From Dactylonectria macrodidyma (Eukaryota > Ascomycota > Sordariomycetes > Hypocreales > Nectriaceae): 64,000 bases of DNA. Below, piece after piece: positions 54,801-64,000 of this stretch. Each line of letters begins with the position of its first letter. Position 1 is the stretch's first letter. Both the position numbers and the translations under genes were made by a program. The notes under the pieces are model-generated. The model was not told the DNA's origin. It saw only the letters and a list, made by a program, of their open reading frames with translations, and did not search any database. Location: the NCBI GenBank assembly GCA_020744425.1, contig JAGMUV010000036.1, positions 1 to 64,000 of the forward strand. Reading direction: 5' to 3'.

Positions 54801-55313
54801 GTTCTGTTCTTGTCCGTGTTGGTCAGCCTTACGCTTGGCGCCAAGTTCTTGTTGGCCATGTTGATCCACATCTGAAAAGCTTAGAATGCTCATACATTGC
54901 TGCATGCCCAGTGCATTGTGCGGGTGATATTGGCTCTCGTTGGTTATCTCTGCAGCTTGTGTGAGGTTTGGTGCTATGAGCGGTTGCGCTGGTACTGGGT
55001 TGCTTGATTGGCCAGTTGATTGTGATGCCCCTAGTGCCGGATCTATAGGTACGGTTTCTGGAATATAACCAAGTGTACTCGGTTGGACAGTAGAGTGTGA
55101 CCTCCTTAATGCCAGGCCCACAGGACGGACATCCGGAACACGATCGGATATGCTTGGTTGGACAGTAGAATGTGATTCTCTTGGTGTTGCATTTGTATTC
55201 GAGTTTGCCGCACTAAAGATATCATTGTACGTCTTCAGCCCGAGGCTGCTGAGTGTGCTGCCAGGCGTTCGACCACGCAACCTTTCAAGTAGAGCAGATA
55301 ATGACGAATCCAT
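48854..55313 (-). CDS. Helitron 2 Rep/helicase, three exons, apparently intact
   Basis: Exons 55313-52515, 52448-51343 and 51287-48854 give about 2112 residues. Introns are 66 bp (GTATGT..TCTAG) and 55 bp (GTAAGC..TTAG), and both restore continuous sequence (VFTEDLDESAAF and DRYRSTRAAVQH). The N-terminal region has a zinc-finger cluster (CMICYQK, CPDCFPVG, CDNCAMK). The Helitron-like N domain carries the HUH motif ALHVHGLLWL and the two-tyrosine motif YLTNYATK. The C-terminal helicase has Walker A GGEGGTGKSRVI and Walker B LLIIDEVSMLGLQ. It ends with the PIF1-type TAFACTDYKIQGET and YVQLSRCKSLDG. It nicks and unwinds DNA for rolling-circle transposition. It belongs to a different subfamily from Helitrons 1 and 3 and is the only Helitron protein here without visible damage. 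Confidence 0.9.
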
Positions 55314-56940
55314 TACAAGACAGTGTATGTCGTGTATTCTTAGGGTGCGTAATCATGTGTATTACGCCAAATAGCGTTATAAATATGAACAATAAAGGTT
55401 GATGCCATTCACAATGCTGTTTTGTGATCGGTACATTCTGGGGCAGAGTTCGATTCTCCCACACCAACCTGTCCTACTCTGCTCTTGATCCGATTCTATC
55501 CCGATACTCCCACGTCATGTTTATCTCTATTATACCTATCCAACTATATGATAATATCGACTATCGTCATTGTCTTGACCAACCTACCAATAAATGATAG
55601 GTCTATCCCACCATGGTCTTCTTTACTCTTCCAATTTCATCCCAATATCGGACTTAGTTATTCATCCCGTCATGTACTCGGAGCATCATCACGCCGGTAT
55701 ACCAATAGAGCATCATATTCCTCCACCCTCTTACTTTCGTGATGATTAACTTCGGGCTTGATTATTCATCCCATTATCTAGTCGGAGCATCATCACACCG
55801 GTATACCAGTAGAGCATCATACTCCTCCACCCTCTTATTCATATGGTCGCTGCAGTATTGATATACCAATAGATCAAAATATCCCTTCACCCTCTTTCGT
55901 TGTAATGGTAGCATCGATGGGCACTTATGTGATTGACATAATACACACCACATTATTTCATCTACCTATCAAATACTGCTAAGCTCTCATACTTTCTTTT
56001 TTTCTTCTTTTTTTCATGCGTTAATTTCTTAGTCAATCCTTTGTAATCATAGAATGTAAAGGCTATAGCAGTGGAAGGAGTGGAAGGAGTGGAAGGTTAT
56101 TGGTGGAACTCGGCGATTGTGGGTCAAGGGATTGACCAATCAGAAAAGGGATTAAAGATTCAGAAAGAGCAGGAAAAGACGATTAGAAAGGTAGTCAGTT
56201 TGATGTGATTGGTTGAGAAATGCATGTATTGATGATGATGATCCTTCTGGACTGGCTAGAGAAAAGCCCCAGCTTTATAGAGAGATTATTGTCCAGTCAC
56301 ATGTCCAATCTAACAGAGGATTTGGACAATTTGTCATAGTAAAACCGGGTAAGACGTGTCCCGAGTTTTAGGACTGTTGGACGTATATCTGATGCTTGAA
56401 CTCTAACCTTATTGAAGGTTCTTATTATAGATGTCTTTTGTGGTTATAGTATAAGGAAGATTGGCTTTCTGAGGCATAATATATACCATTATAAAGCTAA
56501 AAATCAGGAGATTTTGAATATGTTATTTATAGTCTTATCTAATAAGAGCTAAAGAAGATATTTCCTTATCAGTTATATATTTTATATATAAGGACTTTAC
56601 ATAGAAGAACCAATTCTGTTCAACAGCTACGTTGATTGATCAATTCCGCTGTGCAAGTATCCACTTGGCAGGCATCAAGGTTCTTACCTCAAGATGCTTT
56701 ACTGCGATCGGCGACATGTGCTGACGTTTTGGCCAATCCTTTGTACTCATGGAAAAAGCAGATCTGTTCACCATCTATCTCAATTGATCAATTCAATTGT
56801 GCGAGTATCCACATCGGCAGGGATAGTAGCTCTTGGCTGAAAATGTTGGATGGAGATCGGCGATGCCACATCCTCTCTGCGCAATGAAATACAGTATCTT
56901 TACCAAGTGACATCAATCTTCGCATTATATATACTATATC
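55314..56940. repeat. Upstream region of Helitron 2 with two diverged tandem repeats
   Basis: Between about 55658 and 55905 a unit of roughly 100 bases recurs two and a half times (core GGAGCATCATCAC, CCGGTATACCA, TCCTCCACCCTCTT). Between 56634 and 56866 another unit occurs twice (TTGATCAATTC, then GTATCCAC, then GATCGGCGA). A TGGAAGGAG triplet repeat is at about 56069-56094. The stretch also holds AT-rich sequence and probably the Helitron 2 promoter. No gene is supported. Confidence 0.65.
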
Positions 56941-57566
56941 ATCCGACAAAGAGACTTTAAGTAGCCTAGTATAGTGATAGTGTGTGGTATTTTACGCTGT
57001 TGTATTGGGTTTGGAAAACTTACAGATTGATATATGGGGAAATAAGGGGGTGGTTTCAACACCAGTGCGAGTGATAAAAGTCCAATGATCTCAACACCAG
57101 GACATCTTGGCATGGCAGCTTCTTATACCTACTCAAATTGACAATTTTCCCTCTCTGGTATTGCAACTGATTGATCTCTGCTAGTCTCAGTCCCCTGATC
57201 CCTGTCTCAATTATTGACCCTCACCCTATTGGCTAGGTCCCTTAGTTCCGCATTAAGCTCTTCAAATCGTACCACTCAAAATGGTGCCTTCTCCTCAAAA
57301 CCTGCTGCATACGTCTTATTGGCTACACAAAACAAACGGAACACACACAAACGCCCTATTGGCCAAGTCTCTTCATCCACCCACCCAGAGCCGACCACTT
57401 AAAACCGCGCCCTCTTCTCAACACGTGCAGCGACCCACAAGTAAAACAGGCTCTTGTTGCAAGCTTCGTACCGAAAGGCTACTCAGCGCAAGGGAGCCGC
57501 CAACTTGCCCATCACGCCCAGCTTCCATCTTCTAACGTCCCCCGGCGGACGTGCGCCTTCCCCTGT
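56941..57566 (+). repeat. 626 bp direct repeat, left copy
   Basis: It starts ATCCGACAAAGAGACTTTAA and ends GCGCCTTCCCCTGT. A copy in the same direction lies at 62337-62960. The repeat carries three ATTGG (CCAAT) boxes at about 57226, 57319 and 57356. It lacks TG..CA ends and has no matching short target duplication, so I do not call it an LTR. Confidence 0.85.
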
Positions 57567-57701
57567 TCGTCTTTAACTTCGTTCCTCAAGGCTCTTTTTG
57601 GGCAGACCGCTTGCGGTTTGCGTCTCCTGTGCACGTGAAATGCACGTGAAATGCACGTGAAATGCACGTGAAATGCACGTGAAATGTACGTGGGAACTCG
57701 G
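57567..57701. repeat. 64 bp inverted-repeat arm and a five-copy 11 bp CACGTG minisatellite
   Basis: 57567-57630 (TCGTCTTTAACTTCGTTCCT and on) is the inverted copy of 63142-63205. It is followed by GCACGTGAAAT repeated five times (57631-57685), each with a CACGTG palindrome, plus a partial sixth. Confidence 0.85.
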
Positions 57702-58031
57702 TTACCTCAGCAAGCTCAGGCCATTGTGGCTCGTGCCTGCCATTGTGGCTCGTGCCTGCCATTGTGGCTCGTGCCTACGGCAGCGGAGCACGCTACTCAC
57801 GTGCACCCCTCGAGCAAATGGCCTGAGTGCCATGTCCAATAATACGCCCACTGCTCTGCAGAAATTTTGTACATTCGATTTACTGGACGCCCTGTGGTTG
57901 TGGTTGAAAATGAGTTTTAAGATGGAGTCTATTTGGTGGAAAAAAACTCCGCACGCGCCCAAAAACCTGGACAGAATCCTCAGGCCATTTGCTCGAGGAG
58001 TGCACACAATGGCCTGAGCTTGCTGAGGTAA
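57702..58031. mobile_element. 330 bp MITE-like element with 27 bp inverted ends and 9 bp target duplication
   Basis: The ends are TTACCTCAGCAAGCTCAGGC on the left and its complement on the right (27 bases pair). They are flanked by GGAACTCGG (57693-57701) and GGAGCTCGG (58032-58040), a 9 bp duplication with one mismatch. A second inverted pair lies inside (57799-57827 with 57980-58005). Three copies of a 19 bp unit (CTGCCATTGTGGCTCGTGC) sit near the left end. A 9 bp duplication points to Mutator-like transposition. There is no coding capacity. Confidence 0.7.
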
Positions 58032-59082
58032 GGAGCTCGGTTTGTGATAGCATTATTGCTCTTGTCCTTATACTTATATTTTATGAGATTCTCTCTTATG
58101 CTCTGATTATATATATATTGGTTTTCTATCCTTCTACCTACTTCTATTTATATATAAGAAACCTATTATCCAAATTACATTACCGCTAGTACCGGTATTG
58201 TGCAGATGGATATGACAATGACAATAACGATAATCGGGCCTCATTTACTGTCCTCTCGCACAACTGTTCCAGCCTAGCCTCGCCATCAAACATTTCCTAT
58301 GGTATTTTATTCCCGACTATATCCTCCACACGCGCCTTTGACAACAATATAATCCCATCCAGCGATTTGCACCGCGATAGCTGCACATACAGGCTATATG
58401 GATCGCACTTTCCTGCCTCGAGTTGTCCAGTCTTGGTATTCACCTTTGTCCCGGTTCCTCGCAGCTCCAGCGCAATCTGGAGGAGGGTTTCGCCTTGGAT
58501 TTTGTAATCGGTGCATGCGAATGCCGCAGTGCAGGGAAGTCCTCGGCGGCTCACATTATGCCTCTGCCAAGGCCTCTTCTTGACCCTCTTCTTTTCGATT
58601 GGTATTTGCGCACTCGTTGGAGTAAGCAGGATTGTGCCTGGTGGCATTTCATCAAATTCGAACTTCTTGGTTGACTCGGACGACAGGATGATGCCGGCAG
58701 GTGGTCCAAAGTGGAGGATGATGTTCGGGGCGAGTTGATAGCCTGGGAATCTTTTGCTGTCTGGTATAACTTCTAGCGCTGTGTACTTGGCGCCATTCAC
58801 GAGCTTGAGGCCTGGGTTTATATTCATCGTCACCACAACCGGTATACCAGGCACGAACATGAATGTGGCTGGCACACAGATCTTGCTGTCATCCCCGACG
58901 CTGGCCATAAGCGTAGCTTCTTCCTCCGTTACCGGTAATGTATTGGGTTTGCCCCAACGGTGCTCGGATACAAATATCCGGACTGGCTTCTGTTCGTTCC
59001 TCTGGAAGGCTAAAACGGCATCCATGTTCAGGCACCACCTGGTGCTATTGAGCGGTGTAACTACTGTGATGCCCTTGCTCTA

Positions 59083-61309
59083 CCATGCGGGACCACCTAA
59101 GGAATAACCCCACCTAATGCATAACCAAAATTTTCGTCTTCCCATACAAAATCCAATTTTTGATCACCCCAAAATCAGCCCAGACTCTCAATTTGTAAAT
59201 AAACCTTTAGAATATTCTTATAGAAATTTGTTCAAATTTTACTCTCTACGTGGGTTTTTGACCTCCCGCCCGCTGCGTGTGCGCTGGCAGTGTTTTGTTT
59301 CTATCTCAGATTCTTCACTTTCCTCCTCCGACCCGACACCCACCTCAATCACCGATTTGACCTCTTCATCCACATCAGCCTCTTTTCCCCCATCCTTTGA
59401 ACTAGGAATGGACTTTTCAGCTGCTAGGGACTCAGCTAGAGCCATGAATCGTCGGTTCGGGTTCGGTACCGCCTTCCTTTTCCTCCCTCGCCGCAGCTGG
59501 GCCATCTGCTCCTCAAGCCCAGCAATCCGCCCATTCTGAACGGCCACCTTCATCTCTAAAGCTTCCAGCCCCTTTGCGATCTTGCTGTACTTTCTCCTCG
59601 TCGGACGACTTCGGTGTTTGGCCAAATCTCTCACCTGCCGGCTCGTCGTCGGCGTGTCATCTGAGTGCAGCTGAGTAGGGCTCGGTGTCTTGAACTGTTC
59701 CGCCACTGACTCCTTGTCTGGCTGGATTTCTGGATGTTTTAGCGCCTTGTGACGGCTTATAGGCCAATTTCCAGTAAACCTCCAGCCGGATAAGATAATC
59801 TCTTTTCTCATGCCTGCCTCCCTGGCTTTCGCGTATGCCCGGATAAAATTGACCTTGTCAACCGGCGCAGAATCGGTCAAACTAGCCAGGTTTTGGAGTT
59901 CTTTTCGATATTCACCTTTGATAACATTAAAGATCCCATTATCTAACGGCTGCAAACCATGAGAACAATGTGCTGGCAGGTAGCAACAGTACACGTTGTT
60001 CAGAAAGCACGTCGCCATCCACCCGTCCTGCGCGCTCATCAGTAATCTTATAGCCGGAGAATCTGCGGTGTAACGGCCAAAAGACTCACCTGCGCATGGC
60101 TCCCATGACCGTCGAGGATGATAAGTCTCGCATCCGAGGCATCTAGAGGCTCTGTCTGGGGTAAATAAACATCTTTCAGCCACTCAAGAGCTATATGGTT
60201 GTCGGTCCAGCCGTTCGGCGATGTGATGTAGTGCCAGTCCGCTATCGCCTCAAACTCTTCAACGAACCACTGCTTCTGCAGCTCTTTGCCTTTGAAAATG
60301 ATTGCTGGTTTCAAAGCTCGACCAGTTGCGGTGACAGCCTCAATAAACGACGTCCAAGCGCGCGACTGGGTGCCTTTCAACAGCGCCTTCTTCTTCGGGT
60401 CAGAGCTCCCGATTACGAGGCTATCCAAGCCTTGTGGACAGCTAATTAGCTATGGCCTATCAAAACCCGTTGGGGACTTGCAGACAACGTACCGAAACCA
60501 GCCATTATGCCACCCTCGTCCACGTTAACTGTGTTCTCAGGCTTGATCCAGCCGTACTCGATCTCCCGAATATCAAAGTACCAATTGACCGCTTTTGGTG
60601 TAAACCCGTTAAATCTGGAGGCTTCCTGGCGTTTTCCAAGCTTGGTAGATAGTTTTATGTGACGCTTGACGAATCTGGTGGTCCAGTGCTTGCCCAGAGG
60701 CTGGTTATCGCCTTGTTGTTGGAGGATGGCCTCGACGCAGGCCCGGAGTTGGCTGTGGGAGAGGGCATAGCCCAGAGACTCCTGCCGCAGCACCCAACGA
60801 ACGAGAGTCTCCTCTTGGCTCTTTGAAATACGCTGGTGGGCCTGGATACGTTCATTCCTGCTCGCATGACCGGAAAGTCGACGAGAAAGGGTCGGCTGAG
60901 GTACTCCTCGTTTCTGGGCCGCCTCGTTCTGTGAAAGGCCTCTATCGGTGATATCTAATATAGCCTCGGCTATGTCATCTTCTGTATAGGTACAGCGACC
61001 CATTGCGTAAGTTGTTCTGACGAGTCTGTTGGGTGAAATGTCGAGTTGAATGGATGGAGTCGCCTAGGGTAGATGAAGCGGAATGGAAAAATTTTCAAAG
61101 TGCTAGAGAACTGGGCTCCAGGGCGGGACGGAAAAAAATCAAGGCGATATTAAAGGTTCATGAAATAGACAAGCATTTCCAGGCATTGTTTTATGAGCAT
61201 CTCCATTCCTGGCTGAATGCGGTGCAATTGAAAATTTGGATTTTGTATGGGAAGATGAAAATTTTGGTTATGCATTAGGTGGGGTTATTCATTAGGTGGT
61301 CCCGCATGG
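59083..61309 (-). mobile_element. Complete pogo-family transposon
   Basis: The ends are CCATGCGGGACCACCTAA with nearly 70 bases of similar inverted sequence further in. The target duplication is TA (59081-59082 and 61310-61311). The uninterrupted paralogue at about 49740-49760 shows the empty site (GCTCCATGGTATGGCTC against GCTC-TA-TGGCATGGCTT), which fixes both borders. It is 2227 bp long with one three-exon transposase gene. Confidence 0.95.
59239..61003 (-). CDS. pogo-family transposase, three exons, apparently intact
   Basis: Exons 61003-60493, 60430-60090 and 60027-59239 give 546 residues. Both introns are 62 bp (60431-60492 GTACGT..CAAG; 60028-60089 GTGAGT..GCAG). The N-terminus has a psq HTH (EAILDITDRGLSQNEAA) and a CENP-B-type HTH (RQESLGYALSHSQLRA). 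The DDE domain shows NVDEGGIMAGFG, IILDGHGSHAQ and HGLQPLDNGIF, giving the D-D-D triad of pogo/Fot-type enzymes. A coiled-coil-like stretch (LEALEMKVAVQNGRIAGLEE) and an acidic serine-rich tail follow. No stop or shift is seen. It is clearly related to the truncated copy at 5484-6062. Confidence 0.93.
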
Positions 61310-61719
61310 TATGGCATGGCTTGTCCTTCCCTAAAGCACCGACTGTTAAGGAGCTCCATGTCGGACTCGTCTTGCTCTCCCTGCCGGATCCGAGTCAGCA
61401 GTCGCTGCAGCTCCGGGTCCCCTGCTGCGCGGACCTGTTCGGTGAGCATGATGACGGTGGTAAATCGAGCCCAGAGTGCATGTGCCCTCATTTCATTTGC
61501 AATCCTCAGGGCAGACCACGGCGTCAACAGTAACCTATTCTGCACCGGGCGGAACTGGTGGAAATCCCCTGACAGTAGCACCACTGGGATCCCGCCAAAG
61601 TCGTCATTCGATCCTCGGGAGGCGCAAAGTTGCTTGTTGATATCACAGAGCGTTTGTAGGCCCAGCATGCTTACCTCGTCAATGATGAGCAGCAACTTTT
61701 CTCTCCATCTTCATTGTTC

Positions 61720-62243
61720 CCGGTGTTCCCTTCAACTGCGTCGGCAAGATTGTTGGCCTGCTTGACCGTAGTCTTATGGTAGCTGCCCCTACAGTTGATG
61801 AGAAGGACTATGTTTTCATTGTCGTTTCCGACTCTTGGACGTTTCCCGACAAGAGCACCCCGCCTGCACCTGCCGCTACCACAGTCTTCCCCTCTAAAAC
61901 CGAACCTGGCCCATCCCAAGCTGGCGGCTTCGCAGCAGCGAGGTCTATGTTCAAGTCTCTTCACAGGCGCAACAGTCACGTTCACAATCATCACAATCGC
62001 CGCAGGGAGGTCCATCCCAACAACCCGTTACTCCATCTCAGAACAAAAGGCCCGCAATCCCCGCATCTCCATCGTCTCAGTCAAGTTCGAACAACCCCGC
62101 CCCCAAGAGACTCAGGGGGTCTACTGTAACTACCGCAACATCTCCAATCATTGCAGGGTCGCCAGTCTCCCCTTTAACATCCGTAGACTCTGATGAAAAT
62201 GATAACCATGAAGAAGGTGAAGCCAAGGAAGACGAGAACTCTT
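61720..62243 (+). pseudogene. Unrecognised coding remnant with a Gln/Ser/Pro-rich and acidic tail
   Basis: One plus frame reads GVPFNCVGKIVGLLDRSLMV, then DEKDYVFIVVSDSWTFPDKS. From about 61950 a second frame reads VYVQVSSQAQQSRSQSSQSP and ends in DENDNHEEGEAKEDENS before TGA (62241-62243). The composition of both parts looks like real protein, so a frameshift or lost intron joins them. I do not recognise the family. It starts where the Helitron 2 helicase copy breaks off and ends just before the 624 bp repeat, so it may be sequence carried along by a Helitron. Confidence 0.4.
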
Positions 62244-62336
62244 GATCACCACCTAACATATCTGCCACACTCCGATCCTCCGTTCGTCCTAATATGAGGT
62301 CATCAACTGCCGAACCAGGTGGCAGGAACAAGAGGC

Positions 62337-62960
62337 ATCCGACAAAGAGACTTTAAGTAGCCTAGTATAGTGATAGTGTGTGGTATTTTGGGCTGTTGTA
62401 TTGGGTTTGGAAAACTTACAGATTGATATGTGGGGGGAAATAAGGGTGCGATTTCAACACCAGTGCGAGTGATCAAACTCCAATGATCTCAACACCAGGA
62501 CATCTTGGCATGGCAGCTTCTTATACTCAAATTGACGATTTTCCCTCTTTGGTATTGCGACTGATTGATCTCTGCTAGTCTCAGTCCCCTGATCCCTGTC
62601 TCAATTATTGACCCTCACCCTATTGGCTAGGTCTCTTAGTTCCGCAATAAGCTCTTCAAATCGTGCCACTCAAAATGGTGCCTGCTCCCCAAAGCCTACT
62701 GCATAGGTCTTATTGGCTACGCAAGACAAAGGTAACACACACGCGCACCCTATTGGCCAATTCTCTTCATCCACCCACCCAGAGCCGACCACTTAAAACC
62801 GCGCCCTCTTCTCAACACGTGCAGCAACCCACTAGTAAAACAGGCTCTTGTTGCAAGCTTCGTACCGAAAGGCTACTCAGCGCAAGGGAGCCGCCAACTT
62901 GCCCACCACGCCCAGCTTCCAACTTCCAACTTCCTCCGGCGGACGTGCGCCTTCCCCTGT
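62337..62960 (+). repeat. 624 bp direct repeat, right copy
   Basis: Same direction as 56941-57566, with scattered single-base changes and a few small gaps. It begins ATCCGACAAAGAGACTTTAA and ends CTTCCCCTGT. What follows differs: here it is the inverted copy of 48363-48517. Confidence 0.85.
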
Positions 62961-62967
62961 ATATTAA

Positions 62968-63205
62968 AAATCCGATCTAATGTAACTAATAGATTTCACC
63001 TAACTCAAGCAGAAGCAGGAATCTCACAAAATGCAAACGACAAGAGCAACGACATTATGTATTATAAATTAAAAGCTCACGTGAATCCCACGTGAGTCTT
63101 AACAGAAAAAATCCCAGCCAATGAAGACTTCTTTACACTTGACAGGAGACGCAAACCGCAAGCGGTCTGCCCAAAAAGAGCCTTGAGGAACGAAGTTAAA
63201 GACGA
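62968..63205 (-). repeat. Inverted copies of 48363-48517 and of 57567-57630, joined
   Basis: 62968-63142 is the complement of the segment at 48363-48517 and ends CTTGA. Directly attached, 63142-63205 is the complement of 57567-57630. The joint therefore brings together two sequences that are 9 kb apart elsewhere in the window. Confidence 0.75.
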
Positions 63206-63522
63206 AAATCGGCCAACGCAACTTGAGAAAATTTTGGGGTTTTGAGCTGATATTTTGAGCTGACATGAAATTTGGATGAAGCAACAAGATCAGTAGCTTG
63301 GTCACCGTGACGTCATCCCAAGCTCGACTGTGAGGCGTGATTGGCATGTCGAGACTTGAAACGTATCAAGGCTCTTTACAAAACATTAGGAAAACCTTAA
63401 TAGCAATCCGGGCGGAGTCATATTACTGGCACTCACTCTCCCAAAAGCTCACGATTACAACCATTGTGGTCAATTTATTTGATTGCAAGATACAGCATCT
63501 ACCGTCCTCTCTCATCGTGAAC
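63206..63522. other. Spacer and presumed promoter of the MYND gene
   Basis: No repeat partner or gene is visible. Given the gene start at 63523, the promoter should lie here. Confidence 0.4.
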
Positions 63523-64000
63523 ATGTCGACGTGCCCGGTTCGGTTCCAATTTTCGTGCGACAATATCCCTGAAGGTCTGAATTTTACTCACGAGATTTCA
63601 AAGAGTCTCGTCAGGCCCCTATCCTATGCCCGGCAAGATGATTCATACGCCTATCGTTTTCAACGTGCAGTACTGCCTTTTTTAAAAGAACACGAACCGG
63701 CTTGTCGCGCAGCATCTAATCCGTTTTGCGGAATTTGCGGATCACCCATCGCGACCGTTCTACAGACGCCAATGTCCTTTCTTCACAAAGAGGGTGATCC
63801 CTACGTTGGAGTTCTTGTTAGCGGAGTGTGTGGGAAAGGCGAATGCGAAAGCCAGACGCGACAAGCCATCCAGGAGGAGATGTTCGAAGTTGGAGCAGGG
63901 GCCGAGGCTCAGGTGGAAGCCATAGTTTGCGCGGTGTGCGGAAAGATAGAAGGGATCAGGAAGTGCGGGCGGTGCAAAGCTGTGGCATACTGTGGCAAAG
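63523..64000 (+). CDS. MYND zinc-finger protein, N-terminal part, cut by the window end
   Basis: From the ATG at 63523 an uninterrupted frame of 159 codons runs to the end of the window. It holds two CxxC pairs in the middle (FCGICGSPIA and VCGKGECES). At the end it reaches CAVCGKIEGIRKCGRCKAVA followed by YCGK, which is the start of a MYND finger (C-x2-C-x8-C-x2-C-x4-YC). MYND fingers usually mediate protein contacts. The remainder of the finger and any further domain are outside. No intron is evident in the visible part. Confidence 0.8.
   Translation, partial: MSTCPVRFQFSCDNIPEGLNFTHEISKSLVRPLSYARQDDSYAYRFQRAVLPFLKEHEPACRAASNPFCGICGSPIATVLQTPMSFLHKEGDPYVGVLVSGVCGKGECESQTRQAIQEEMFEVGAGAEAQVEAIVCAVCGKIEGIRKCGRCKAVAYCGK

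Larger units (their letters stand above)
58297..61695 (-). pseudogene. Broken second copy of the Helitron 2 helicase, interrupted by a pogo element
   Basis: The pieces 61695-61312 and 59080-58297 encode the helicase from LLIIDEVSMLGLQTL to EDIVGNKIP and are nearly identical to residues encoded at about 50125-48950. The upstream three quarters, including Walker A and the whole Rep domain, are absent: homology stops at about 61715. The reading frame is otherwise open, and minor changes such as QLEAGKCDP for QLEPRKCDP are seen. The pogo element sits at 59083-61309 between the two pieces. It is a truncated, non-functional copy. Confidence 0.88.

Noticed and set aside
55430..55470. tRNA-like T-arm sequence GAGTTCGATTCTC
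   Set aside because: Only three stem pairs form, and no matching anticodon arm, D-arm or acceptor stem is found upstream. Chance resemblance.
56941..62960. Direct repeats read as LTRs of a 6 kb retrotransposon
   Set aside because: The repeats lack TG..CA ends and target duplications, and the interior holds minus-strand Helitron helicase and pogo sequence instead of gag or pol.

Overview
This is nuclear DNA from a filamentous ascomycete (Pezizomycotina). The evidence is short 47-75 bp introns with GT..AG (rarely GC..AG) ends and CTAAC/CTGAC branch sites, a fungal rhodopsin-like membrane protein, a Zn2Cys6 domain, a full-size PDR (ABC-G) transporter, and a fungal set of transposons (pogo, Tc1, hAT, piggyBac-like, Helitrons, a chromodomain Gypsy element, LINE fragments). 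It is an accessory, transposon-dense compartment with a few host genes left as islands.

Layout. 1-3039: no convincing gene except a possible rhodopsin-family fragment at the left edge. 3040-5423: a two-exon gene predicted to fuse a fungal rhodopsin-like domain to a fucose-permease-type MFS transporter. 5484-14560: a truncated pogo transposase, then a piggyBac-like element whose transposase gene is split by a ~6 kb Helitron (Helitron 1). 15332-16729: a complete Tc1 element. 17117-20570: a graveyard of LINE and hAT fragments. 20799-24505: a small island with an NmrA-like gene and a three-exon FAD monooxygenase gene. 25344-28365: a full-length hAT element with a perfect 8 bp target duplication. 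29306-36095: a PDR relic, a Zn2Cys6 fragment and a complete PDR transporter. 36344-48200: a piggyBac-like fragment, then Helitron 3, cut in two by a young Gypsy retrotransposon with identical LTRs. 48363-63205: an apparently intact second Helitron helicase type (Helitron 2), a broken copy of it interrupted by an intact pogo element, and large direct and inverted repeats. 63523-64000: the start of a MYND zinc-finger gene leaving the window.

How it fits together. Three nested insertions can be read directly: Helitron 1 into a piggyBac transposase gene, Gypsy into Helitron 3 (TSD TCGTC), and pogo into a Helitron 2 copy (TSD TA, with an uninterrupted paralogue 9 kb away). Apparently intact enzymes include Tc1, pogo, Gypsy and Helitron 2. 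Helitron 1, Helitron 3, hAT and piggyBac copies carry stops, deletions or insertions. Host genes that look intact are the fusion membrane protein, NmrA-like, FAD monooxygenase, PDR transporter and the partial MYND gene. An oxidoreductase pair plus a drug-type transporter would fit a detoxification or secondary-metabolism setting, but the sequence does not prove this.
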